NCBI GenBank assembly: GCA_000696115.1
Contig: JJOH01000006.1
Location: 223,480 to 287,479 of the forward strand
Length of the DNA: 64,000 nt
DNA from: Streptomyces olindensis
Lineage (GTDB): Bacteria > Actinomycetota > Actinomycetes > Streptomycetales > Streptomycetaceae
Direction: 5' to 3'
The position numbers were made by a program, and so were the translations under genes. The notes beneath the pieces were generated by a model. The model searched no databases. It was not told where the DNA came from and saw nothing but the letters and a program-made list of their open reading frames with translations. Position 1 is the stretch's first letter. Every line of letters starts with the position of its first letter. Shown in pieces: positions 25,224-33,504 of the stretch.

Positions 25224-26726
25224 TCACGTGCCCGCGTAGCGCTCGCGCAGCTTGTACTTCAGCACCTTCCGCAGGGTCTCGCCCCGCGGAAGGGCGTCCA
25301 CCACCTCCAGCCGCTCCGGCAGCTTGTGCACGGACAGCCCCTCGGCGCGCAGGAACGCGGTCACGGCGTCGAGGGTCAAGGGCCCGGCTCCCGGCGGCTG
25401 TTCCACCACCGCGCACACCAGCTCCCCGCGCGCCGCGTCCGGCAGCCCGATCACGGCCGCGTCCCCGACCGCCGGATGCCGGTGCAGCAGGTCCTCGATC
25501 TCCTGGGCCGAGATGTTCTCGCCCTTGCGGATGATCACGTCCTTGAGCCGGCCGGTGAGCACCAGATGCCCGGTCTCCGTCAGCCGCCCGAGGTCGCCGG
25601 TGCGCAGGAAACCCTCCTCGTCGAAGGCCTCCGCGGTCTGTGCCGGGTCCAGATACCCCCGGCACACGGCCTCCCCGCGCAACCGCACCTCCCCGTCCAC
25701 GATCCGTATCTCCATGCCCTCCGGCGGCCGCCCCTCGGTCGTCGCCAGCAGCTCGGGGCTGTCGTCCGGCGACCCCATGGTGATCATCGGCACCTCGGTC
25801 ATGCCGTACCCGTGGCTGAGCTGCACGCCCATCTCACGCACCACGGCGTCGTACAGCTCCGGCGGCTTGGGCGCCCCGCCCCCCGCCAGCAGCCGCAGGG
25901 ACGGCACCACGGGCTCCCCGGGCCGCTTGCGCTGCTCCGTCAGGAACATCGAGTAGAACGCCGTCGACCCGCCCGCGATCGTCACCCCGTGCGCCCGGTA
26001 CGCCGCCAGCGCCTCCGGCAGCGCGAACTGCTCGAACAGCACCGCCGGGAAGCCGTACAGCAGCAGCATCACCGTGTAGTCGGGCCCGCCTATGTGGGCG
26101 TACGGGAAGGCGATCGACCCGACGTCGTCCGCCGAGGGCCGCAGGGCGTGCGCGAGGCATGAGCCGCCCGCGAGGAGCGAACGGTCCGTGTGCAGCACGC
26201 CCTTGGGGTCGGAGGTCGTGCCGGACGTCCAGTAGATCCAGCGGACGGCGGTGCCGTCGGCGGGCGGGGCGGGCAGTACGGACGGATCGCCCTCGGGCAG
26301 GTCGTCGTAGGCCTCGAAGAGGCCCCTCGCGCCCAGCCTCCGGGCCATCTCCGTGTGGTCGAAGCCGCGCCACACGCCCGGTACCACGAAGAACTCCGCC
26401 TTGGACTCCCGCAGAGCGAAGCCGACCTCGCGGTCCCGGTAGAAGGGGATCACCGGGGTCTGCACGGCGCCGAGGCGGGCCAGCGCGAAGGACAGCACGG
26501 CCGTCTCGATACGGGTGGGCAGCTGCCAGGCGACCACCGTGCCGGGGCGCACCCCCATGCCGTACAGGCCGGCCGCCACCCGCTCGGCACGCGCGGCCAG
26601 CCCGCCGAAGGTGAGGGCGCGGTCGTCCTGGAGGAAGAGCGGGCGGTCGGGGGTGAGGGCGGCGCGGCGGCTGACCAGCTCCCACAGGGTGCGGGACGAA
26701 CTCAGGGCGTGCGGGGTCTCGTTCAC
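25224..26726 (-). CDS. AMP-forming acyl-CoA ligase, cyclohexanecarboxylate-CoA ligase-like
   Basis: A 500-residue ANL ligase. Motifs are YWTSGTTSDPKGVLHTD near residue 167, HGYGMTEVPMITMG near 310, GFLRTGDLGRL near 372, the hinge region LKDVIIRKGENISAQEIEDL near 393, and a C-terminal LPRGETLRKVLKYKLRERY with the catalytic Lys. It is the probable entry enzyme of the accessory pathway, making the CoA thioester that the dehydrogenases use. It is divergent from the amidohydrolase operon. Two copies of the shared palindrome lie in the 89-bp gap, one starting 20 bp from this gene's start. Confidence 0.92.
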   Translation of the reverse strand: MNETPHALSSSRTLWELVSRRAALTPDRPLFLQDDRALTFGGLAARAERVAAGLYGMGVRPGTVVAWQLPTRIETAVLSFALARLGAVQTPVIPFYRDREVGFALRESKAEFFVVPGVWRGFDHTEMARRLGARGLFEAYDDLPEGDPSVLPAPPADGTAVRWIYWTSGTTSDPKGVLHTDRSLLAGGSCLAHALRPSADDVGSIAFPYAHIGGPDYTVMLLLYGFPAVLFEQFALPEALAAYRAHGVTIAGGSTAFYSMFLTEQRKRPGEPVVPSLRLLAGGGAPKPPELYDAVVREMGVQLSHGYGMTEVPMITMGSPDDSPELLATTEGRPPEGMEIRIVDGEVRLRGEAVCRGYLDPAQTAEAFDEEGFLRTGDLGRLTETGHLVLTGRLKDVIIRKGENISAQEIEDLLHRHPAVGDAAVIGLPDAARGELVCAVVEQPPGAGPLTLDAVTAFLRAEGLSVHKLPERLEVVDALPRGETLRKVLKYKLRERYAGT

Positions 26727-26746
26727 GGCTGCCCCCTGCTGCTTGG

Positions 26747-26761
26747 CTGACGGGTCGTCAG
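26747..26761. promoter_or_regulatory. Shared operator, site 1 (perfect)
   Basis: CTGACGGGTCGTCAG is a perfect inverted repeat with 6-bp arms and a 3-bp centre, between the divergent CoA ligase and amidohydrolase genes. It defines the consensus CTGACG-N3-CGTCAG found before the other catabolic operons of the window. Confidence 0.8.
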
Positions 26762-26773
26762 ATGGGATGCTAA

Positions 26774-26788
26774 CTGACGCTGCATCAG
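26774..26788. promoter_or_regulatory. Shared operator, site 2
   Basis: CTGACGCTGCATCAG differs from the consensus palindrome at one position. It sits 27 bp from site 1, on the amidohydrolase side of the same divergent promoter. Confidence 0.75.
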
Positions 26789-26815
26789 ATAAGTACCGTC
26801 CGGCGGAGGGGACCC

Positions 26816-28012
26816 ATGGCGACCGAACTGCCCCGCATCATCAGCGTCGACGACCACGTGATCGAGCCCGCCCACCTCTTCGACACCTGGCTGCCGGCCA
26901 AGTACCGCGACCGCGGGCCCAAGCCGCTGACCGCCGGGATCGGTGACCTCGCCTACATCGGCGGCAAGTACCGCATCACGATGGACCCGGACGGCCCGCC
27001 CACCGACTGGTGGATCTACGAGGACCTGAAGTTCCCGTACAAGCGCAACATCGCCGCCGTCGGCTTCGACCGGGACGAGATGACCCTCGAAGGCATCACC
27101 CGCGAGGAGATGCGGCGCGGCTGCTGGGACCCCAAGGCCCGCCTGGAGGACATGGACCTCAATCATGTCGAGGCGTCCCTCTGCTTCCCGTCCTTCCCCC
27201 GCTTCTGCGGCCAGACCTTCGCCGAGGCGCACGACAAGGAGGTCGCCCTCGCCTGCGTGCGCGCCTACAACGACTGGATGGTTCAGGAGTGGTGCGGCGA
27301 CAGCGGCGGGCGGCTCATCCCGCTCTGCCTGATCCCGCTGTGGGACGTCGACCTGGCGGTCACGGAGATCCACCGCAACGCCGCGCGCGGGGTGAAGGCG
27401 GTGACCTTCTCCGAGATCCCCACCCACCTCGGGCTGCCCTCCATCCACTCGGGCTACTGGGACCCGTTCTTCGCCGTCTGCGAGGAGACCGGCACGGTCG
27501 TGAACATGCACATCGGCAGCAGCTCCCAGATGCCGGCCGCGTCCCCCGACGCCCCGCCCGCCGTCCAGGCCTCCCTCAGCTTCAACAACGCGATGGCCTC
27601 GATGATGGACTTCCTCTTCAGCGGGGTGCTGGTGAAGTTCCCCCGCCTGAAACTGGCCTACTCCGAAGGCCAGATGGGCTGGGTCCCCTACGCCCTGGAA
27701 CGCGCCGACGACGTCTGGGAGGAGCACCGCGCCTGGGGCGGGGTCCGCGACACGATCCCCGAGCCGCCGTCGACGTACTACTACCGGCAGATCTACTGCT
27801 GCTTCTTCCGCGACAAGCACGGCGTCGCCTCGATCGACGTCGTCGGCCGCGACAACGCCACCTTCGAGACCGACTACCCGCACGTCGACTCGACCTTCCC
27901 GCACACCAAGGAGGTCGCCCTCGACCACGTCAAGGGCCTCGACGACGAGACCGTCTACAAGCTGATGCGGGGCAACGCCATCCGGATGCTGGACCTGGAC
28001 CTCGACCGCTGA
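26816..28012 (+). CDS. Amidohydrolase_2 family metal-dependent hydrolase/decarboxylase
   Basis: A 398-residue TIM-barrel protein of the amidohydrolase_2 group (ACMSD and related decarboxylases or hydrolases). The first strand reads IISVDDHVIEP, where the usual H-x-H is D-H, a variant common in actinobacterial members. Later metal or active-site segments are VNMHIGSSSQMP (about residue 231) and TFETDYPHVDSTFP (about residue 351, with the conserved Asp). The gene has GGAGGGG upstream, begins the plus-strand operon controlled by sites 1 and 2, and overlaps the next gene at TGATG. It may hydrate, decarboxylate or open a ring intermediate; the substrate is unknown. Confidence 0.85.
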   Translation: MATELPRIISVDDHVIEPAHLFDTWLPAKYRDRGPKPLTAGIGDLAYIGGKYRITMDPDGPPTDWWIYEDLKFPYKRNIAAVGFDRDEMTLEGITREEMRRGCWDPKARLEDMDLNHVEASLCFPSFPRFCGQTFAEAHDKEVALACVRAYNDWMVQEWCGDSGGRLIPLCLIPLWDVDLAVTEIHRNAARGVKAVTFSEIPTHLGLPSIHSGYWDPFFAVCEETGTVVNMHIGSSSQMPAASPDAPPAVQASLSFNNAMASMMDFLFSGVLVKFPRLKLAYSEGQMGWVPYALERADDVWEEHRAWGGVRDTIPEPPSTYYYRQIYCCFFRDKHGVASIDVVGRDNATFETDYPHVDSTFPHTKEVALDHVKGLDDETVYKLMRGNAIRMLDLDLDR

Positions 28013-29145
28013 TGGACCTCTCGTACACGCCCGAGGAGGAGGAGTTCCGGGCCCGGCTGCGGGACTGGCTCGCGACGACGCTCCCCGGCCTCCCGCCCAA
28101 GCCGTCCCCCGACGACTGGCCCGGGCGGCGGGCGTACGACCTCGGCTGGCAGCGCAGGCTCCACGACGCCGGGTACGCGGACGTCCACTGGGACGCCTCC
28201 CCGACGCTCCGACTGATCTTCCTGGAGGAGACCGAGCAGGCCGGCGCGCCCTACGTGGGCGCCAACTTCGTGGGACTGCTGCACGCCGGGCCCACCATCG
28301 CCGCCGAGGGCACGCCGGAACAGCGGGAGCGCTGGCTGCCGCCGATCCTGCGCGGCGAGGAGGTCTGGTGCCAGGGCTTCAGCGAACCGGAGGCCGGCTC
28401 CGACCTCGCGGCCCTGCGCACCCGCGCGCGGCGCGACGGCGACACCTACGTGGTGACCGGCTCCAAGATCTGGACCTCCCACGCGGAAGTCGCCGACTGG
28501 TGCGAGCTGTTGGTCCGCACCGACCCGCACGCCCCGAAGCACCGCGGCATCACCTGGCTGGCCATGCCCATGGACGCGCCCGGCATCACCGTACGGCCGC
28601 TGCGCACCCTCGCCGGGTCTGCCGAGTTCGCCGAGGTCTTCCTCGACGAGGTGTGCGTGCCGGTGGAGAACCGGGTCGGGGACGAGAACGACGGCTGGCG
28701 CGTCACCATGGTGACCCTGTCCTTCGAACGCGGCACGGCCTTCGCCGGGGAGGTCGTCGCCTGCCGCCGCGTCCTGGCCGAACTGGCCGTCGAGGCTCGG
28801 AAGAACGGCCGCTGGGACGACCCGGCGCTCCGTCGCCGGCTGGGCAGGCTGGGCGCCGAGTTCCGGGCGCTGTGGCGGCTGGCGCAGTGGAACGTGAGCG
28901 CGGCGGAGGCCTCGGGCGGGGTGCCCGGCACCGGCGGCTCGGTCTTCAAGCTCCGCTACTCGCACGCCCGCCAGGAGCTGTACGACGCCGCCGCCGAGGT
29001 ACTGGGCGCCGACTGCCTCGACCTGGACCGCCCCTGGACGCTCGACCGCCTCTCCTCCCTCTCGTACACCATCGCGGCCGGCACCTCGCAGATCCAGCAC
29101 ACCATCGTCGCCGAGCGGATCCTCGGCCTGCCGAAGGGACGGTGA
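28012..29145 (+). CDS. Acyl-CoA dehydrogenase, large-partner type
   Basis: A 377-residue acyl-CoA dehydrogenase with all three domains. The middle domain contains WCQGFSEPEAGSDLAALRT and YVVTGSKIWTSHAEVADWC. The MCAD-type catalytic Glu position reads AAGTSQIQ, so that Glu is absent. The helix-G Glu used by isovaleryl-CoA dehydrogenase-like enzymes appears in LSFERGTAF. This, together with a truncated second dehydrogenase 7 bp downstream, matches the heteromeric dehydrogenases of steroid catabolism. The start is coupled to the amidohydrolase stop (TGATG). Confidence 0.9.
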   Translation: MDLSYTPEEEEFRARLRDWLATTLPGLPPKPSPDDWPGRRAYDLGWQRRLHDAGYADVHWDASPTLRLIFLEETEQAGAPYVGANFVGLLHAGPTIAAEGTPEQRERWLPPILRGEEVWCQGFSEPEAGSDLAALRTRARRDGDTYVVTGSKIWTSHAEVADWCELLVRTDPHAPKHRGITWLAMPMDAPGITVRPLRTLAGSAEFAEVFLDEVCVPVENRVGDENDGWRVTMVTLSFERGTAFAGEVVACRRVLAELAVEARKNGRWDDPALRRRLGRLGAEFRALWRLAQWNVSAAEASGGVPGTGGSVFKLRYSHARQELYDAAAEVLGADCLDLDRPWTLDRLSSLSYTIAAGTSQIQHTIVAERILGLPKGR

Positions 29146-29152
29146 GCGGACG

Positions 29153-30082
29153 GTGCGGTTCCGACTCACGGAGGACCAGCGGGCCTTGCGGGACGGGGTG
29201 CGGGAGCTGCTGGGGCGCCGCTTCGACCGGGAGGCGCTGTGGGGGGCCGTGGCGGGCGGTGACGGCGTCGGTGGTGCGGACCGGGGCAGGGAAGGCCCTG
29301 CGGGCGGGCCGCCCCGGCTCGACCGCGCCCTGTGGCGGACCCTCGGCGACGCCGGGTTCTTCGCGCTGCGGCTGCCGGAGGCGGACGGCGGGGTCGGACT
29401 CGGGCTGCCGGAGGCGGTGTTGGCGTTCGAGGAGGCGGGACGGGCGCTGCTGCCCGGGCCGCTGCTGGCCACGCACCTCGCGGCCGGTGCGGTGCCGGGC
29501 GCGGCGACCGGGGAGACGGTGGTCGCGGCCGTCGACGGCATGCTGGTGGAGTGGCTGGCGGAGGCGGACGTCGTACGCGGGGACGCCACCGGGGCCGTGC
29601 CGCTGCACTCGCTCGACCCGCTGACGCCCCTGCACCGCCTCCCCGCGCGACAGCCCGGCCGGGACCCCGTCGCCGCCCTCCTCACCGCGGCCGAGCAACT
29701 CGGCACGGCGGCCCGGGTCTGCGAACTGGCGGCGCAACACGCCCGGGCGCGCGAACAGTTCGGACGGCCCGTCGGGGCCTTCCAGGCGGTGGCACACCTG
29801 TGCGCCGGGATGCTGGTGCGCACGGAGACGGCCCGCGCCGCGGTGTACGCGGCGGCCGTCACCGCCGACCCGGTCGACATCGCCGCCGCCCGGCTGCTCG
29901 CCGACGAGGCCGCGGTGCACGGCGCGCGCGACTGCCTCCAGGTCCACGGCGGCATGGGCTTCACCTGGGAGTCCGAGGTCCACCTCCACCTGAAACGGGC
30001 ATGGGTTCGAACCCACCGTACGGGAGGAGTTACGGAGAGTGAGGAGATTCTGGCGGCTGCTCTGATGGCCGGAGAGGCCTGA
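29153..30082 (+). CDS. Acyl-CoA dehydrogenase, short-partner type
   Basis: A 309-residue acyl-CoA dehydrogenase homolog, about 70 residues shorter than usual. The N-terminal helices and the C-terminal domain are kept, with RAREQFGRPVGAFQAVAHLC and QVHGGMGFTWESEVHLHLKRA. The middle beta domain, which normally holds much of the flavin pocket, is largely missing. GFTWE-type ends are typical of the second subunit of heterotetrameric dehydrogenases, so it is probably the partner of the upstream protein. Start GTG 29153. Confidence 0.85.
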   Translation: MRFRLTEDQRALRDGVRELLGRRFDREALWGAVAGGDGVGGADRGREGPAGGPPRLDRALWRTLGDAGFFALRLPEADGGVGLGLPEAVLAFEEAGRALLPGPLLATHLAAGAVPGAATGETVVAAVDGMLVEWLAEADVVRGDATGAVPLHSLDPLTPLHRLPARQPGRDPVAALLTAAEQLGTAARVCELAAQHARAREQFGRPVGAFQAVAHLCAGMLVRTETARAAVYAAAVTADPVDIAAARLLADEAAVHGARDCLQVHGGMGFTWESEVHLHLKRAWVRTHRTGGVTESEEILAAALMAGEA

Positions 30083-30510
30083 CGGGCCCGCTGGCTGCGG
30101 CATCGCCGAATATGCCCGCGGAGATGTCGCGGATCGTGGCACACCGGGATTACGGAGCGTTGATACCGGCTTGTGTCCTCTGCGTGACTCGTCACGGCCC
30201 GGAGTCGACTGCCCGCTCCGGTACCTTGTGTGAGATGCGAGTGGCTCTGAGTGCAGCGCGACCCAGTGGCGCCGCCTGTTCGACTGCCCGCGACGGGCGT
30301 CGCACAGTATGCCGCACGGGTACTCCTTCGCGCTGGAATATGCCCGAAGCGCTTGTTGGGGTGACTGTACGTCAACCATGCTGTCCCACAAGGGATTCAC
30401 ATTCCGTGATCCTTGTCCCGGCCGTTGTTCTGGCCATGCAGAAAATGGCTACGATCGTGGCCCTCGTGAGGCGCGAGCCTAAGTGTCCGCCGGTTCGGAT
30501 GGTGTGAGCG
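30083..30510. other. 428-bp non-coding region
   Basis: No gene is supported between the dehydrogenase operon and the HATPase gene. The stretch is less GC-rich than its neighbours and has few long open frames of normal codon use. GGCTACGAT about 60 bp before the HATPase start could be a -10 region, but I found no well-spaced -35. The shared operator does not occur here. Confidence 0.5.
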
Positions 30511-31014
30511 GTGCAGGTGCTTCAAGTGCAGCTGGAGATCCGGCCCGACCCCGCAGAGGTGGGGCGGGCCCGGCGGTGGGCCCGCTCGCGCCTGACCGGG
30601 TCGGGCATACAGGCCGATGAGCCGCTCGCCGAGACGCTGGTGCTGCTCGTCTCCGAGCTCGTCACCAACGCCGTGGTGCACACCGGCCGTCCCGCCGTGC
30701 TGCGGCTCTCCCTGCCGCCCGCGGTGACGGAGGAGGCCACGGTCCGCCTGGAGGTCGCCGACCGCAGCGGCCGGGCCCCCGTGCCCCGGTGTGCCGACGA
30801 CGACGCGACCGGCGGCCGGGGCCTCGCCCTCGTCGACGGCCTCGCCGACCGCTGGGGCTGGAGCGTCGAGAGCACCGGCAAGCGCATCTGGTGCGAACTC
30901 GACCGGTGCGCGAAGTCCCGCGAGGTCGCGGCGTCGTGCGGAGGCGGCGCGGTGGCGTACGGCGACGCCGGCGGAACCGCCTTCGAGGGGCTGGCGGCCT
31001 ACGAGGCCGTTTAG
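30511..31014 (+). CDS. HATPase_c (RsbW-like) regulatory ATP-binding protein
   Basis: A 167-residue protein of the Streptomyces anti-sigma/regulatory kinase family. The N-box is VSELVTNAVVHTGRPAVLR near residue 48, the G1 box is EVADRSGRAPVPR near 84, and the G2 region is TGGRGLALVDGLADRWGW near 101. It has no sensor or membrane domain. Such proteins phosphorylate STAS antagonists or bind sigma factors. The last 45 residues are low complexity. Start GTG 30511. Its neighbours are catabolic and it has no shared operator, so it is probably unrelated to them. Confidence 0.87.
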   Translation: MQVLQVQLEIRPDPAEVGRARRWARSRLTGSGIQADEPLAETLVLLVSELVTNAVVHTGRPAVLRLSLPPAVTEEATVRLEVADRSGRAPVPRCADDDATGGRGLALVDGLADRWGWSVESTGKRIWCELDRCAKSREVAASCGGGAVAYGDAGGTAFEGLAAYEAV

Positions 31015-31448
31015 GGCCCCTCCGCCGCCCGCGCTCGACGGGCGCGGGGTGGTCGCCCCGCGGTGTACGGCGGCACATGCCGCGCGGACGTGCGGCGGGG
31101 TCGGGGCACGGAGGCGCGGCCGGTCGGCCGTTTCGTCATGGCATGCGGCGATGCGCCGGGATGTGCTTCCGTGCGCGCCCATGGCAAATACCGCATAAGC
31201 AATAAATCGCCGAACGGGTGTTGACGCGTCGTGACCGGTTGCTCACGCTTGTGGGCAGCGATTCGCCGTGAGGGGACGGCGAGGGCTTCGACGACGGGGG
31301 CCCTCGGCGAGTGTGAGTCGTGATTCGGCGTCGGCTCCCCTTCAGGGCCACGGGAGCCGGGGCGGGAGCGCCGGAGTCGGGTGGCGGCGCGCGCTGCGGT
31401 GCTCGGGGCGAGCAGCGCGGCGCCGCCATCCAGCTTCAGGGGGGTGGC
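31015..31448. other. 434-bp non-coding region
   Basis: Between the convergent HATPase and cyclase-family genes. After the hairpin at 31043-31062 there is an AT-rich patch (AAATACCGCATAAGCAATAAA, about 31184-31207) and then ordinary GC-rich sequence. TTGACG at 31221 lacks a good -10 partner. I saw no gene. Confidence 0.5.
31043..31062 (+). terminator. Hairpin terminator after the HATPase gene
   Basis: CGCGGGG (31043-31049) pairs perfectly with CCCCGCG (31056-31062) across a 6-base loop, 28 bp past the stop. A second 6-bp hairpin overlaps its left side. No U tract. Confidence 0.6.
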
Positions 31449-32375
31449 CTACAGGACGGCGACCGGGGCGACCGGAGCCCCGGTCGCCCCGGTGAACGGC
31501 TCGGGCGTCGCCGCCAGGAGGAACGCGTAGCGACCCGTTTCTCCACAGGCTGTGGACAACTCTTCGAGATTCCAGTTCTGGCCCTGCGGCATCCCCATCT
31601 CCACCAGGTGGAGGGCGTGCACCGGCAGCCACAGGTCCTCCACCTCGGGCGGGAACACCTCGAAGGTGAGGGTGTCGTTGGCGACGGCCGCCACATCGCG
31701 CGCGCGGAACCACTCCGGCGTCCGGATCGACAACCCCGGCGACGGATACGCGTAGGCGTGCCGGTCCCCGGCCAGGCAGACCTGGACCTGCCCCGTCCGC
31801 ACGAGCACGACGTCACCGGCCCGCACCCGCGTACCGGCCAGTTCCTCGGCGGCGTCCAGGTCCTCGGGCGTCACGGCGTGCCCCCCGGCGAGCCGGTCCG
31901 TGCCCCGGGCCCGGGCGACGTCGAGCAGTACCCCGCGCGATACGACGTGCTGCACCTTGCCGATGCCGCTGAACCCGGCGCCGCCGTGCGCGGTGATGCT
32001 GTCCGCCGGGCGGCCGTTGTAGAGCCGGCCCGAGTGCGAGACGTGCGGCAGGGCGTCCCAGTGGGTGGCGGCCTGCAGCCCCATGGTCACCGCGTCGTCG
32101 CTGCACGCGACCGTGCCCGGGCCGAAGAGCTCCTGGTTGATCTGCACCATCACGTGCAGCGGGTTCACGCGGCCCGGGATCATTCCGGTCTGCACGCCGT
32201 CCTGCTGGAGGGGCAGCGCCAGCGGGACCCGGCGCCCCGTGCGCACACCGGCGGCGGCTTCCCGGACCACCTCGTCGGTGATCAGGTTCAGCGTGCCGAG
32301 CTCGTCGTCGGCTCCCCAACGGCCCCAGTTGTTCACGCGCTTGGCGATGTCGTGGAACGCGTCCGGCAGTGACAT
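31449..32375 (-). CDS. Cyclase-family metal-dependent hydrolase
   Basis: A 308-residue member of the cyclase/kynurenine-formamidase-like family. The metal-binding signature ATHWDALPHVSHSG near residue 103 supplies the H-x-D-x3-H ligands. Later, HALHLVEMGMPQGQNWNLEEL is the typical C-terminal His/Glu segment. Members hydrolyse amide, lactone or cyclic ketone bonds; in a catabolic cluster, ring opening or lactone hydrolysis is plausible. It is divergent from the SDR gene and two shared palindromes lie in the 105-bp gap. Confidence 0.88.
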   Translation of the reverse strand: MSLPDAFHDIAKRVNNWGRWGADDELGTLNLITDEVVREAAAGVRTGRRVPLALPLQQDGVQTGMIPGRVNPLHVMVQINQELFGPGTVACSDDAVTMGLQAATHWDALPHVSHSGRLYNGRPADSITAHGGAGFSGIGKVQHVVSRGVLLDVARARGTDRLAGGHAVTPEDLDAAEELAGTRVRAGDVVLVRTGQVQVCLAGDRHAYAYPSPGLSIRTPEWFRARDVAAVANDTLTFEVFPPEVEDLWLPVHALHLVEMGMPQGQNWNLEELSTACGETGRYAFLLAATPEPFTGATGAPVAPVAVL

Positions 32376-32405
32376 GAGTCCTCCCCGGGGCTTGTCTTCC
32401 CGTAT

Positions 32406-32420
32406 CTGACGGGTCGTAGA
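32406..32420. promoter_or_regulatory. Shared operator, site 3 (degenerate)
   Basis: CTGACGGGTCGTAGA keeps one full arm but has three changes in the other. It is placed 33 bp from the stronger site 4 in the cyclase/SDR divergent promoter. Confidence 0.45.
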
Positions 32421-32438
32421 ATTCGGGAACCGAGAAAT

Positions 32439-32453
32439 CTAACGGTCCGTCAG
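32439..32453. promoter_or_regulatory. Shared operator, site 4
   Basis: CTAACGGTCCGTCAG has one mismatch to the consensus palindrome and lies 28 bp before the SDR start. Confidence 0.75.
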
Positions 32454-32480
32454 AAACCGTGGGACGGGAAGGGGCCGGGC

Positions 32481-33395
32481 GTGGGGAACTTCTTGGCAGG
32501 CAAGGTCGTCGCCGTCACCGGCGCCGGACGGGGCATCGGCCGGGCGGTCGCGCTCGCGGCGGCGGCCGAGGGCGCGCAGGTCGTGGTCAACGACTACGGC
32601 GTCGCGGTCGACGGCGCCTCACCGACCAGCGAGGTCGCCGAGGCCGTGGTCAAGGAGATCGAGGCGGCGGGCGGGGCGGCGGTGGCCGTCGCCGACGACA
32701 TCTCCACCATGGCGGGCGGGCAGCGCGTGGTCGACGTGGCGCTGTCGTCGTACGGGCGGCTGGACGGGGTCGTCTGCGTGGCCGGGATCCTGCGCGAGCG
32801 GATGCTGTTCAACATGACCGAGGAGGAGTGGGACCCGGTCGTCGCGACGCACCTCAAGGGGACGTTCACGGTGTTCCGGGCGGCCTCCGCGGTGATGCGA
32901 AAACAGCGCGCCGGCACGCTGATCGGGTTCACCAGCGGCAACCATCAGGGGTCGGTGTCGCAGGCGAACTACAGCGCCGCGAAGGGCGGCGTCATCTCAC
33001 TGGTGCGCAGCGCCGCGCTGGGGCTGCACAAGTACGGCGTGACCGCGAACGCGGTGGCGCCGGTCGCCCGGACCCGGATGTCGGCGGGAGTGCCGATGGA
33101 ACTGGCGGAGATCGGGGAGCCGGAGGACGTCGCCGCGCTGGTGGTGTATCTGCTGTCCGACCAGGCTGCCCGGCAGGGGATCACCGGGCAGGTGTACACG
33201 GTCGCCGGGCCGAAGATCGCGGTGTGGGCGCAGCCGAGGGAGTTGCGCGCCGCGTATGCCTCCGGCGGTTGGACCGTGGAGGGGATCGCGGAGTTTCTGC
33301 CCGGGTCGGTGGGGGTTGATCCGATGCCGATGTTGGAGCAGGTGGGGGAGATGGAGAAGGCGGCGCGGGAGGGGGAGCGGCCCAACGCCCAGTAG
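32481..33395 (+). CDS. Short-chain dehydrogenase, 3-hydroxyacyl-CoA/17-beta-HSD4-like
   Basis: A 304-residue SDR. The NAD(P) motif TGAGRGIGRA is near residue 14, and the following VVVNDYG is the pattern seen in multifunctional-enzyme-2 type 3-hydroxyacyl-CoA dehydrogenases, which favours NAD. VCVAGI replaces the usual NNAG. The catalytic Tyr and Lys are in YSAAKGG near residue 163. A C-terminal extension of about 50 residues follows the core. Start GTG 32481 is downstream of GGAAGGGG. Expected role: oxidation of a 3-hydroxyacyl-CoA or ring hydroxyl. It starts an operon with the next dehydrogenases. Its stop is duplicated in a 16-bp direct repeat. Confidence 0.9.
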   Translation: MGNFLAGKVVAVTGAGRGIGRAVALAAAAEGAQVVVNDYGVAVDGASPTSEVAEAVVKEIEAAGGAAVAVADDISTMAGGQRVVDVALSSYGRLDGVVCVAGILRERMLFNMTEEEWDPVVATHLKGTFTVFRAASAVMRKQRAGTLIGFTSGNHQGSVSQANYSAAKGGVISLVRSAALGLHKYGVTANAVAPVARTRMSAGVPMELAEIGEPEDVAALVVYLLSDQAARQGITGQVYTVAGPKIAVWAQPRELRAAYASGGWTVEGIAEFLPGSVGVDPMPMLEQVGEMEKAAREGERPNAQ

Positions 33396-33418
33396 CTGGG
33401 GTCCAACGCCCAGTAGCT
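33382..33418. repeat. Direct repeat across the SDR stop codon
   Basis: CCAACGCCCAGTAGCT occurs at 33382-33397 and again at 33403-33418, a 21-bp period. The first copy contains the SDR stop TAG, so the gene end has been duplicated. Confidence 0.9.
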
Positions 33419-33463
33419 CGGAGGTGCGGGTTGTGTGGCGGGTGCGGGTTTGGTTGTGGCTGT

Positions 33464-33485
33464 TCGCGCAGTTCCCCGCGCCCCT
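33464..33485 (+). repeat. Dispersed intergenic repeat, copy 4
   Basis: A 22-bp copy with core CGCAGTTCCCCGCGCC in the 109-bp gap between the SDR and dehydrogenase genes, ending about 8 bases before the GGAGGAG ribosome site of the next gene. It would therefore be transcribed within the operon. Confidence 0.85.
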
Positions 33486-33504
33486 GGGTGGGAGGAGAAC
33501 CGTG

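Noticed and set aside
31221..31256. TTGACG as the -35 of a promoter
   Set aside because: At 17 bp spacing the -10 position reads CACGCT, without the TA start, and no gene follows on that strand.
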